DNA of 6,629 nt from Alphaproteobacteria bacterium (GCA_018828205.1 JAHJWA010000032.1:1-6629); one strand, 5' to 3'. Counted from the stretch's first letter, positions 1-6,479 are shown. The notes: generated by a model not told the origin, from the letters alone. Numbers and translations: made by a program.

Positions 1-365
1 ATATGCAGCCAGAAGACGCTGCTCTCGGGCCGGTCGCCCTCGCCGCTGTCGCCGCGTTCGCCCCGGCTGCGCTTCAAGGCGCGTTCGGTTCCGTAGAAGA
101 CCGCCAGACCGAACATCGCCAGTCCATAGACCGCGCTTTCGGCCATGACCTCGCGCAGCCCCGTGGCGCGTCGGAAGGTGCCGGCATGCGCGCCGAGTTC
201 GGGCAGCATGTGGAGAAAGACATAGGCCACCGCCACCCCGCCCGCGAAACTCAGCCAGCGGCTGCGCGGATCGCGGTCGAGAAACCGCAGCCGGCCAACG
301 AACAGATGCACGAGGCAGAAGGCCAGTGCCATCAGGCCGGTGAAGAGGGTGAGCGGAGCGGTCAA
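1..365 (-). CDS. Partial integral membrane protein with ZIP-like HMLPE motif (N-terminal part)
   Basis: The minus strand reads 121 codons without a stop from a TTG at 365-363 to the left edge, so the C-terminus is missing. Three likely membrane helices are visible: residues about 3-24 (LTLFTGLMALAFCLVHLFV within it), 37-55 and 74-91. Between them lies a basic loop (GRLRFLDRDPRSR), and after the third a charged, probably soluble stretch rich in Arg, Glu, Gly and Asp (about 94-115). The second helix ends in FLHMLPEL, which resembles the H-x-x-P-E helix motif of ZIP metal transporters; this is a resemblance, and no substrate is assigned. The TTG start is chosen because a GGAG lies 10 bases upstream (379-376) and the first helix then starts naturally. 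The next in-frame ATG, at 332-330, would cut into the helix and has no ribosome site. Codon use and hydrophobic pattern support a real gene; the plus-strand ORF over this stretch looks like a shadow. The gene faces the same way as the upstream receptor, 113 bases from its stop, but a probable terminator separates them. Confidence 0.72.
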   Translation of the reverse strand, partial: MTAPLTLFTGLMALAFCLVHLFVGRLRFLDRDPRSRWLSFAGGVAVAYVFLHMLPELGAHAGTFRRATGLREVMAESAVYGLAMFGLAVFYGTERALKRSRGERGDSGEGDRPESSVFWLH

Positions 366-381
366 AGCCGTTCCGCTCCGC
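353..381 (-). promoter_or_regulatory. Inverted repeat enclosing the putative start of the left-hand membrane protein
   Basis: GCGGAGCGG (353-361) and CCGCTCCGC (373-381) are perfect 9-bp inverted arms around an 11-base loop. In the minus-strand RNA the 5' arm contains the GGAG Shine-Dalgarno candidate (379-376), the loop contains the TTG start (365-363), and the 3' arm is the first few codons. Such a hairpin would hide the ribosome site, so it could lower or regulate translation. The pairing is seen directly; a regulatory role is inference, and in GC-rich DNA chance is possible. Confidence 0.4.
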
Positions 382-424
382 CCGGAATCGAACGATTGCG
401 ACCTGCTGCCATTCCCCGACGATA

Positions 425-459
425 GACGCCGCCCTCCCGCTTGGCGAGAGGACGGCGCC
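425..459 (-). terminator. Likely transcription terminator hairpin after the TonB receptor gene
   Basis: Bases 425-436 pair with 448-459 along 12 positions, and three further inner pairs (437-439 with 445-447) leave a 5-base loop at 440-444. Three positions (426/458, 432/452, 437/447) are A-C mismatches when read as plus-strand RNA but become G-U pairs in minus-strand RNA. The hairpin is therefore complete only in the transcript of the receptor gene, whose stop lies 20 bases upstream. There is only a weak U stretch after it (TATCGTC), so it may be Rho-assisted or simply protect the 3' end. Confidence 0.6.
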
Positions 460-478
460 CGTCATGCTGCGGGCTGGA

Positions 479-2821
479 CTAGATCCGGCCGGTGATCTGG
501 ATCCCGTAGAAGCGCGGTTCGGCCGGAATGAAGGTCGGCACGTTGAAGGAGCCGCCGGTGTTGCCCGCGTCGAGCAGATATTCCTCGTCGGCGGCGTTGC
601 GGATAAAGCCCGCGACCTCGACCCGGTCGTCCGCGAAGCTCACCCCGGCGCGCGCATTGATCAGCGTGACCGGTCCCTGCGAGATCAGCGGATCATTGGG
701 CACCTGGAAGAAGATGCGGCTGCGGTAGGTGATCGTGGGCGTCGCGAAGAAGCGCATCCCGTTGCCGAGCGGCGCGTCGATCGTGAAGCCCGCCGCGGCT
801 TGCCATTCGGGCTGGAGGCGGAAGCGCGCGCCCGAGAACTGCGGGGCGAAATCATTGCCCTCATCGATTCCGCCGTCGATAAAGCCGACATTGCCGAACA
901 GGCTCAGCCAGTCGGTGGGGTTCACCGCCAGTTCCGCCTCGACCCCGAGATTGCTCGCGGTTCCCGCGCTTTCGGTGCGCGAACTGCCGTCATCCTGAAG
1001 CACGGTGACCTGGAAACCGTCGTATTTCTGATAATAGACGCCCAGCGATCCCGAGACGATGCCCGAACCGAATTTCAGCCCGCCTTCGTAGTTCCAGACG
1101 GTCTCCTCGGGGACGACCTGCAGGTTCGGCACCACCACGCCGGCAACCCGCCGCGCGCCGAGTTGCACGACCGGGGAACGGCGGCCCTTCGACACGGTCG
1201 CGAAGACGTTGAAATCGTCGTTGAGGCGATAGAGCAGGTTGAAACGCGGCAGGACCGCGGCAAAGCTGCCATCCGCGGTGAAGAGTTCACCGCCGGTGTC
1301 GATCTGGCCGGGGACCAGCGGCGCTCCGCTGAGGACCGAATTGGGAACATCGGTCATGTAGCCCGAACGGCGCTCCTCGATCAGCAGCCGCGCGCCGGCC
1401 GTGAGCTCGAGGCGATCGACAGGGATCCAAGTGACATCGGCGAAGACCGAATAGCTGTCGTTCTTGCCCTGGTTCTCGAAGGTCGAGCTGTAGGGAATGG
1501 CGGTCGCCGCGCCGCCGGTCGCCAGACCGGTGACCACGCTTGCGGGCACGCTGCCATCGGGGCCGACGCAGGGGATGCCCGGGATCAGCGGATTGGGGGT
1601 CGCCACGGTCGTGAGACACTGAAGGAAGGTGCCTTCCTCGGTCGAGAAGGGCACGTTCTGGAGATTGTCCTCGGTGAAGAAATTCCAACCGAAGGACGCG
1701 CGCCACGCCGGATCGACGTAGGAGAAGCGTCCTTCATGGCTGAACTGCCAGCCCTTGGCGATCTCCGCGAATTCCAGGAAGGGTGCGGGCCCGCCATCGG
1801 CATCGAAGACCTCGGCGCTGTCGAACTCGCGGTAGCCATTGACCGTCGTGAAGGTCCAGCTGTCGGCGAAGCCGTATTCGGCGGTGAGGTTCAGATCGTA
1901 GATTTCCCGGTCGAGGCCAAGCTGGCTGTTGCCCAGCGCCTCTTCGGAATAGGGCGAACCGCCAAGGAAGGCGTCGCCGTAGAAATCGGGCGCGCCTGCG
2001 GGCGTCGGGAAAGTGCCCGAGATAAACGGCGTGCCGCCGTTGCGCTGGCGGTCGAAGGTACCGATCAGGTCGAGGGTGAAATCGGCGGTCGGGGTGTAGC
2101 GCAGCGAAGCGCGGACGCCGAGATTGTCCTGCGAATAGAGCTCTTCTTCCTGATTGGGCGCGAGGTTCTCGACATAGCCGTCGCGGGTGCGCCACTCGGC
2201 GGCGATCCGGCCTGCGAGCACGTCCGACCCGGCGTTGACATAGCCCGAGAGCAGCGTCTGGTTGAAATTGCCGTAGCCGCCGGTCAACTCGGCCGAAAAG
2301 CCCTCGCGCGGGCGCGCCGAGACCAGGCTGATCGCGCCGACCGCGGAGGCGGTGCCGAACAGCGTCGCCTGCGGGCCCTTGATCACCTCGACTCGGTCGA
2401 GATCGTAGATCGCCTGATAGGAGCCGCGCGAGCGCGAGATATCGACGCCGTTGTAATAGAGCGTCACGCGCGGACCCTGCTGCGAGGAGCCCGAATCCGA
2501 GGTGATCCCGCGGATCACGATGCCGGGGTTGTTGGCGCTCTGCTCCTGGATGTTGAGCCCGGGCACGTAATTGGACAATTCGTCGAGATCGGTGACGCCC
2601 AGTTCGCTGATCCGGTCGCCGGTCAGCGCCGAAATGGTGATCGGCACATCGACCGCGCGCTGTTCGATCTTCTGCGCGGTGACGATGATCTCATTGCCGC
2701 GGACGGGCTCTTCCTGCGCCGGCGCCTCGGGCTGGGCCGCAGCTTGCGCGAAGGCGGGCGCGAAGGGCACGAGCGCGGTGGTCGCGGCGAGCAGGGCGAA
2801 GGCGGAACGTCTGGCAATCAT
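479..2821 (-). CDS. TonB-dependent outer-membrane receptor
   Basis: This is a complete 780-residue TonB-dependent receptor, which uses TonB/ExbBD energy to bring a ligand through the outer membrane. Residues 1-26 form a signal peptide (MIARRS, hydrophobic core, AFAQA cleavage region). A Pro/Glu-rich linker leads to the TonB box EIIVTAQK at 44-51. The plug domain spans about 55-170 and includes PGLNIQEQ, IVIRGI, and RVEVIKGPQATLFGTASAVG at about 143-162, the classic plug signature. The remaining 600 residues alternate like a 22-strand barrel and end RFYGIQITGRI. The last residue is Ile, where the C-terminal beta-signal usually has Phe. The only two cysteines, 402 and 418, sit in what is probably an extracellular loop and may form a disulfide. 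The ATG at 2821 is chosen because it gives the signal peptide; AAAAGG lies about 10 bases upstream. An earlier ATG at 2840 is out of frame. The ligand is unknown: it lacks obvious siderophore or B12 hallmarks, and the divergent neighbours hint at a peptide or amino-acid conjugate. The long plus-strand ORF across this gene is an antisense shadow. Confidence 0.96.
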   Translation of the reverse strand: MIARRSAFALLAATTALVPFAPAFAQAAAQPEAPAQEEPVRGNEIIVTAQKIEQRAVDVPITISALTGDRISELGVTDLDELSNYVPGLNIQEQSANNPGIVIRGITSDSGSSQQGPRVTLYYNGVDISRSRGSYQAIYDLDRVEVIKGPQATLFGTASAVGAISLVSARPREGFSAELTGGYGNFNQTLLSGYVNAGSDVLAGRIAAEWRTRDGYVENLAPNQEEELYSQDNLGVRASLRYTPTADFTLDLIGTFDRQRNGGTPFISGTFPTPAGAPDFYGDAFLGGSPYSEEALGNSQLGLDREIYDLNLTAEYGFADSWTFTTVNGYREFDSAEVFDADGGPAPFLEFAEIAKGWQFSHEGRFSYVDPAWRASFGWNFFTEDNLQNVPFSTEEGTFLQCLTTVATPNPLIPGIPCVGPDGSVPASVVTGLATGGAATAIPYSSTFENQGKNDSYSVFADVTWIPVDRLELTAGARLLIEERRSGYMTDVPNSVLSGAPLVPGQIDTGGELFTADGSFAAVLPRFNLLYRLNDDFNVFATVSKGRRSPVVQLGARRVAGVVVPNLQVVPEETVWNYEGGLKFGSGIVSGSLGVYYQKYDGFQVTVLQDDGSSRTESAGTASNLGVEAELAVNPTDWLSLFGNVGFIDGGIDEGNDFAPQFSGARFRLQPEWQAAAGFTIDAPLGNGMRFFATPTITYRSRIFFQVPNDPLISQGPVTLINARAGVSFADDRVEVAGFIRNAADEEYLLDAGNTGGSFNVPTFIPAEPRFYGIQITGRI

Positions 2822-2882
2822 TGTCGAAGAGCCTTTTCATTGAGGGACGCCGCGCCTCTGCGCCGCTCCGGTGACAGGGCCG

Positions 2883-2896
2883 CGACATTTATGTTG
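2883..2896. promoter_or_regulatory. Inverted repeat, possible operator upstream of the receptor gene
   Basis: CGACAT-TT-ATGTTG is an imperfect palindrome with 6-base arms and one mismatch, in an AT-rich island within very GC-rich DNA, 62 bases upstream of the receptor start. It could be a transcription-factor site, or part of a -10 region (CATAAA on the minus strand). No matching -35 was found for the latter. The repeat is visible; the function is a guess. Confidence 0.3.
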
Positions 2897-2911
2897 CGGT
2901 GCGGTGAAACC

Positions 2912-2932
2912 GGCGCGCGGCCGCGGCGCGCC
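2912..2932. repeat. GC-rich inverted repeat in the receptor leader region
   Basis: GGCGCGC (2912-2918) and GCGCGCC (2926-2932) are perfect 7-base arms around a 7-base GGCCGCG loop. If the receptor transcript starts upstream, near 2960, the hairpin lies in its untranslated leader. Low-complexity GC sequence makes chance pairing likely, so only the structure is claimed. Confidence 0.3.
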
Positions 2933-3040
2933 GCCGCCGACGCGCAATTCGGACGCTACGGCAGTGCGGATTACACCGCTCCTTCCGCCCGAAACGAAGG
3001 CCTCCGGAGCGGGCCTCCCCAAGCCGGCTCATGGCGAAAA

Positions 3041-3069
3041 GGGAAGTCTTTCAAAGGGATGGGGAAGTC
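3041..3069. repeat. Direct repeat GGGAAGTC, 21-base spacing
   Basis: GGGAAGTC occurs at 3041-3048 and again at 3062-3069. The start-to-start distance of 21 bases is about two helical turns, the arrangement expected for two protein molecules bound on one face of DNA. It lies about 120 bases upstream of putP. Function is not shown. Confidence 0.3.
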
Positions 3070-3109
3070 GTCCGAACCAGCAAGCGCCGCGCAGACTGTC
3101 ATCGTTCCG

Positions 3110-3119
3110 TAACGCGTTA
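3110..3119. promoter_or_regulatory. Perfect 10-bp palindrome upstream of putP
   Basis: TAACGCGTTA reads the same on both strands, 69 bases upstream of the putP ATG, in a locally less GC-rich stretch. This is a typical place for an operator. No regulator family is recognised from the half-site. Confidence 0.3.
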
Positions 3120-3187
3120 TCGACCCTTGGCCCATCTTCGAGCGGCGCGAGTGGCATTTGTCGCCCGCCTTTGTTAATCGCCTGCTC

Positions 3188-4672
3188 ATGCAAACCGGAA
3201 CCCTGATCACCCTCGCCCTCTATTTCATCCTGATGATCGCCATCGGGCTGTTCGCCTGGAAGCGCTCGACCGAGACCAGCGAGGGCTATCTGCTCGCGGG
3301 GCGCAATCTTTCGCCCGGCGTGGCGGCGCTCTCCGCCGGGGCCTCGGACATGTCGGGCTGGCTGCTGCTCGGCCTGCCCGGTGCGCTGTTTGCCGCGGGC
3401 CTGGTCGAGGCCTGGATCGGGATCGGGCTGTTCCTGGGCGCGGTGGCGAACTGGTACATCGTCGCGCCGCGGCTGCGCCAGCAGACCCAGGATCTGGGCA
3501 ATGCGCTGACCATCCCGCAATTCCTCGCCAACCGCTTCCCCGACAAGGCCGTGCTGCTGCGCGTGATCAGCGCGATCGTGATCGTCGCCTTCTTCACCGT
3601 CTACACCGCGGCGGGTCTGGTCGGCGGCGGCAAGCTGTTCGAAACCGCCTTTGCCGAACTGCTGCCCGCGATGGGGATGAGCGATTACATGATGGGGATC
3701 TGGATCACCGTGGGCGTGGTGCTCGCCTACACCATGGTCGGGGGCTTCCTCGCGGTCAGCCTCACCGATTTCGTCCAGGGCTGCATCATGGTGGTGGCGC
3801 TGGTGCTGATGCCGCTGGTGGTGATGTTCGGCGATGGCGGCAGCGGCGGGGCTTCGCTGCTCGAGGTGCCGGTCGAGGGCTTTCTCAGCCTGACGCAGGG
3901 GCTGACCGCGCTGGGCTTCATCAGCGCGGTGACCTGGGGGCTGGGCTATTTCGGCCAGCCGCATATCATCGTGCGTTTCATGGCGCTGCGCAGCGTCGCG
4001 GATGTGCCCGCGGCGCGCAATATCGGGCTGATCTGGATGGCGGTGGCGCTGGCGGGGTCGCTCGGCATCGGGCTCGCGGGACGCGCCTACGCCAACCGCA
4101 ACGGGCTGGTGATCGACGATCCCGAGACGATCTTCATCGTCCTTTCGGAACTGCTGTTCCACCCGCTGATCACCGGTTTCCTGCTCGCCGCGCTGCTCGC
4201 CGCGATCATGAGCACGATCAGCTCGCAGCTGCTGGTCTCCTCCAGCTCGCTCACCGAGGATTTCTACCGCCTGTTCCTGAGGAAGAACGCCAGCGAGCGC
4301 GAGGCGGTCAATGTCAGCCGGGTCTGCGTCGCGCTGGTGGCGCTGGCCGCGATCGTGATCGCCGCCGATCCCGACAGCCAGGTGCTGGGGCTGGTCGCCA
4401 ACGCCTGGGCCGGCTTCGGCGCGGCCTTCGGGCCGCTGATCGTGCTGGCGCTGACCTGGGACCGGATGACCGGCGCGGGCGCGGTCGCCGGTCTGGTGAC
4501 CGGCGCGGGCGTGGTCGCCCTGTGGATCGCGCTCGGGCTCAACGCGGACTTCATCGGCGGCCAGGGTCTCTACGAGATCGTCCCCGGCTTCATCGCCAGC
4601 TGGCTCGCCATCGTGCTCGTCAGCAAGGCCACCCAGCCGCAAGCCAACGCCGCCACTCTGGAGAGAACATGA
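3188..4672 (+). CDS. putP: Sodium/proline symporter PutP (solute:sodium symporter family)
   Basis: Complete, 494 residues, close to the usual PutP length of about 490-500. It is an inner-membrane carrier that imports proline with sodium. The sequence shows the PutP signature almost intact: LSAGASDMSGWLLLGLPGA at about 48-66, NALTIPQFLANRF at about 105-117, TWGLGYFGQPHI at 249-260, and AAIMSTISSQLLVSSSSLTE further on. Residues that bind sodium in E. coli PutP are present: Asp54 and Ser56 (E. coli Asp55, Ser57), and Ser342 and Thr343 (E. coli Ser340, Thr341). The proline-site Trp, Tyr and Pro are also there (W250, Y254, P258). About 12-13 hydrophobic helices follow the family pattern, ending in GLYEIVPGFIASWLAIVLV. 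The ATG at 3188 is preferred because MQTGTLITLALYF matches the family N-terminus; a TTG at 3158 would add 10 residues. Neither has a clear Shine-Dalgarno. The stop overlaps the next start (ATGA). No putA proline dehydrogenase gene is adjacent, so a related substrate remains possible. Confidence 0.95.
   Translation: MQTGTLITLALYFILMIAIGLFAWKRSTETSEGYLLAGRNLSPGVAALSAGASDMSGWLLLGLPGALFAAGLVEAWIGIGLFLGAVANWYIVAPRLRQQTQDLGNALTIPQFLANRFPDKAVLLRVISAIVIVAFFTVYTAAGLVGGGKLFETAFAELLPAMGMSDYMMGIWITVGVVLAYTMVGGFLAVSLTDFVQGCIMVVALVLMPLVVMFGDGGSGGASLLEVPVEGFLSLTQGLTALGFISAVTWGLGYFGQPHIIVRFMALRSVADVPAARNIGLIWMAVALAGSLGIGLAGRAYANRNGLVIDDPETIFIVLSELLFHPLITGFLLAALLAAIMSTISSQLLVSSSSLTEDFYRLFLRKNASEREAVNVSRVCVALVALAAIVIAADPDSQVLGLVANAWAGFGAAFGPLIVLALTWDRMTGAGAVAGLVTGAGVVALWIALGLNADFIGGQGLYEIVPGFIASWLAIVLVSKATQPQANAATLERT
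4467..4519 (+). repeat. Near-perfect internal direct repeat in putP (23 bases, 30-base period)
   Basis: Bases 4467-4489 and 4497-4519 are identical at 22 of 23 positions. They encode TGAGAVA and TGAGVVA, ten residues apart in a membrane helix near the C-terminus. The reading frame is kept. It may be a small in-frame duplication, or simply convergence of GC-rich codons for a Gly/Ala/Val helix. Confidence 0.6.
4657..4672 (+). promoter_or_regulatory. ggt ribosome site and putP-ggt ATGA overlap
   Basis: The putP stop TGA (4670-4672) overlaps the ggt start ATG (4669-4671) as ATGA. GGAGAG (4660-4665), just upstream within the putP coding sequence, is a good Shine-Dalgarno. This decides the ggt start in preference to the 49 extra upstream codons of the open frame, which have no signal peptide. 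It implies translational coupling of the two proteins. Confidence 0.85.
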
Positions 4673-6468
4673 TCAGATCGCACACGCTGCTGGCCGGAAT
4701 CGCCGCCCTCGCCCTGACCGCGACCGGCGCGCAGGCGCAGCAGACTGAGGGTGCCCGGCCGATCGAACAGCAGATCGGCGCCGGGGGCCGTCCGGTCGGG
4801 GCCAACTGGTCGCGCAGCCCGGTGATCGCCGAGCACGGCATGGCCGCCACCGCGCATCCGCTCGCAACGCAGGTGGCGCTCGACATCCTCAAGGCGGGTG
4901 GCAGCGCGGTCGACGCGGCGATCGCCGCCAACGCCGCGCTCGGGCTCATGGAGCCGACCGGCAACGGCATCGGCGGCGACCTCTTCGCGATCGTCTACGA
5001 CCCCGCCACCGACAAGCTGCACGGCATCAACGGCTCGGGCCGCTCGCCCGGGGGCCAGACGCTGGCGCAATTGCGCGCCAGGCTTGGCGACGCGGAGGCG
5101 CTGCCGCCTGTCGGCCCGCTCCCCGTCACCATCCCCGGCACCGTCGATGCCTGGTTCGCCATGCACGAGAGATTCGGCAAGCTGGCGATGGGCGATATCC
5201 TCGCCCCCACGGTGCGCTACGCGCGCGAGGGCCATCCGGTCGCGCCCGTCATCGCCATGTATCTCGAACGCAGCCTGCGCTCCTTCGAGGCCCGGCAGGA
5301 AAGCATGACGTTCGATTTCGCCAATGCGCGCGCCACCTGGTTCGCCGACGGAACCGCCCCCGAGGCGGGCGAGATCTTCCGCAATCCCGATCTTGCCGCC
5401 ACGCTCGAGACGATCGGCCGCGAAGGGCGCGACGCTTTTTACGAAGGCGCGCTCGCGCAGGTGATGGTCGATTACCTGCAGCGACAGGGTTCGGCCTACA
5501 CGCTGGCGGATTTCGCCGCGCATGACAGCGAATGGGTCGATCCGGCCTGCGCGCTCTACCGCAACGGCTACGAATTGTGCGAACTGCCGCCCAACAGCCA
5601 GGGCTTCGCGGCGCTCCAGATGGTCAATATCCTCAAACATGTCGATCTGGCGCAATGGGAGCGCGGTAGCCCCGAGGTGATCCACTACATTACCGAGGCG
5701 AAGCGGCTCGCCTATGCCGATGTCGCGCGTTTCTACGCCGATCCGGACTTCGCCGCCCTCCCCGCCGAGCTGCTTACCGAGGAATACGGGCGCGAGCGCT
5801 TCGCGCTGATCGATCCGGCGCGCGCCACCCCCGAATTCGGCCCCGGCGAACCCAAGCTCGAGGGCGAGGGCGACACCACCTATCTGACCGTGGTCGACGG
5901 CGACGGGATGATGGTGAGCCTGATCCAGTCCAACTACCGCGGCATGGGCGGCGGGCTGACCCCCGACGGGCTGGGCTTCATGTTCCAGGACCGCGGCGAA
6001 CTCTACAGCCTCGATCCTGCGCATCCCAACGCCTACGAGCCGAACAAGCGGCCCTTCCAGACCATCATTCCCGCCTTCGTGAAGAAGGACGGCAAGCCGT
6101 GGATGACGCTGGGGCTGATGGGCGGCGGGATGCAGCCGCAGGGCCATGTCCAGGTGCTGATCAACATGGTCGATTACGGCATGAACCTGCAGGAAGCGGG
6201 CGATGCGGCACGGATCAACCACGATGGCGGGCGCCAGCCCACCGAACCGCTGGCCGGACCTTCCGCCGATCCGCTGGGCACGCTGTTCGCCGAGCCGGGC
6301 CTGCCGGCGGCGACGATCGAGCGGCTGCGCGCGATGGGGCACAATGTCGAGGTGGTCGCCGACGGCATCATGTTCGGCGGCTATCAGGCGATCGCGCGCG
6401 ATCCCGAAACCGGCGTGCTCACCGGGGCGACCGAGATGCGCAAGGATGGACAGGCGAGCGGCTACTGA
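4669..6468 (+). CDS. ggt: Secreted gamma-glutamyltransferase-like Ntn-hydrolase (YwrD-like type)
   Basis: Complete, 599 residues. Family members hydrolyse or transfer the gamma-glutamyl group of glutathione and related peptides; some relatives are cephalosporin or glutaryl acylases. A signal peptide (MIRSHTLLAG to AQAQQ, cleavage about 23/24) indicates a periplasmic protein. Large-subunit motifs include AATAHPLATQVALDILKAGG, GSAVDAAIAAN, EPTGNGIGGDLFA, and NGSGRSP with Arg125 in the position of the substrate-carboxylate Arg. The self-processing site is G-E-G-D-T-T-Y: cleavage before Thr403 would free that Thr as the nucleophile, giving a small subunit of about 197 residues. FQDRG carries Asp441, equivalent to E. 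coli Asp433, and MGGG (484-487) supplies the oxyanion glycines. The segment between Asp441 and PFQTIIP is about six residues shorter than in E. coli, and the E. coli Ser-Ser pair is replaced by Gln464-Thr465. This matches the lid-poor YwrD-like branch, so hydrolysis is likelier than transfer. It is cotranscribed with putP upstream and a VOC gene 11 bases downstream. The family is certain; the substrate is not. Confidence 0.93.
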   Translation: MIRSHTLLAGIAALALTATGAQAQQTEGARPIEQQIGAGGRPVGANWSRSPVIAEHGMAATAHPLATQVALDILKAGGSAVDAAIAANAALGLMEPTGNGIGGDLFAIVYDPATDKLHGINGSGRSPGGQTLAQLRARLGDAEALPPVGPLPVTIPGTVDAWFAMHERFGKLAMGDILAPTVRYAREGHPVAPVIAMYLERSLRSFEARQESMTFDFANARATWFADGTAPEAGEIFRNPDLAATLETIGREGRDAFYEGALAQVMVDYLQRQGSAYTLADFAAHDSEWVDPACALYRNGYELCELPPNSQGFAALQMVNILKHVDLAQWERGSPEVIHYITEAKRLAYADVARFYADPDFAALPAELLTEEYGRERFALIDPARATPEFGPGEPKLEGEGDTTYLTVVDGDGMMVSLIQSNYRGMGGGLTPDGLGFMFQDRGELYSLDPAHPNAYEPNKRPFQTIIPAFVKKDGKPWMTLGLMGGGMQPQGHVQVLINMVDYGMNLQEAGDAARINHDGGRQPTEPLAGPSADPLGTLFAEPGLPAATIERLRAMGHNVEVVADGIMFGGYQAIARDPETGVLTGATEMRKDGQASGY

Positions 6469-6479
6469 GGAGCGAGGCG

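Larger units (their letters stand above)
2822..3187. other. Divergent intergenic region with the promoters of the receptor and the putP operon
   Basis: No convincing gene lies in these 366 bases. The region separates divergent start codons and must hold the receptor promoter, and probably the operon promoter. Candidate receptor promoter on the minus strand: TGTAAT (2970-2975) with TTCGTT (2993-2998) 17 bases upstream; the -10 is fair and the -35 poor. Candidate plus-strand promoter: TTCGGA (2948-2953), 17 bases, TTACAC (2971-2976), weak. The two candidates overlap, which would let a single regulator act on both directions. No riboswitch or known operator is recognised. Distinct repeats inside the region are listed separately. 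A 48-codon ORF (3031-3177) is present but unsupported. Confidence 0.6.

Noticed and set aside
363..405. tRNA-like 3' half on the minus strand (AGGTCGCAATCGTTCGATTC)
   Set aside because: The TTCGATT loop and AGGTCG variable-loop look resemble a tRNA, but the bases flanking the loop (AATCG and CCGGG) do not pair, and there is no acceptor, D or anticodon arm in place.
3..425. A 140-codon plus-strand open frame at the left edge
   Set aside because: The minus strand encodes a coherent membrane protein over the same bases, while this frame gives a low-complexity polar sequence.
464..3112. An 882-codon plus-strand open frame opposite the receptor gene
   Set aside because: Its translation is a His/Arg/Asp/Glu-rich sequence with no recognisable domain, and it lies opposite a full, motif-rich TonB receptor. 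Long antisense frames are expected opposite genes with G/C-biased third positions.
3031..3177. 48-codon ORF in the divergent intergenic region as an independent gene
   Set aside because: It has no ribosome site, its Arg-rich composition is like a random frame, and there is no recognisable motif. It is kept only as a possible leader in the putP start finding.
3029..4642. A 537-codon minus-strand open frame opposite putP
   Set aside because: It has the same polar, repetitive shadow composition (His, Gln, Asp, Arg) and lies opposite a well-conserved PutP.
4522..4668. Upstream extension of the ggt frame by 49 codons
   Set aside because: The extension lies inside putP in another frame and is Arg-rich. 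The ATG at 4669 has a good ribosome site and a proper signal peptide.
4570..6342. A 590-codon minus-strand open frame opposite ggt
   Set aside because: It is an antisense shadow of ggt with no motif, signal peptide or ribosome site of its own.
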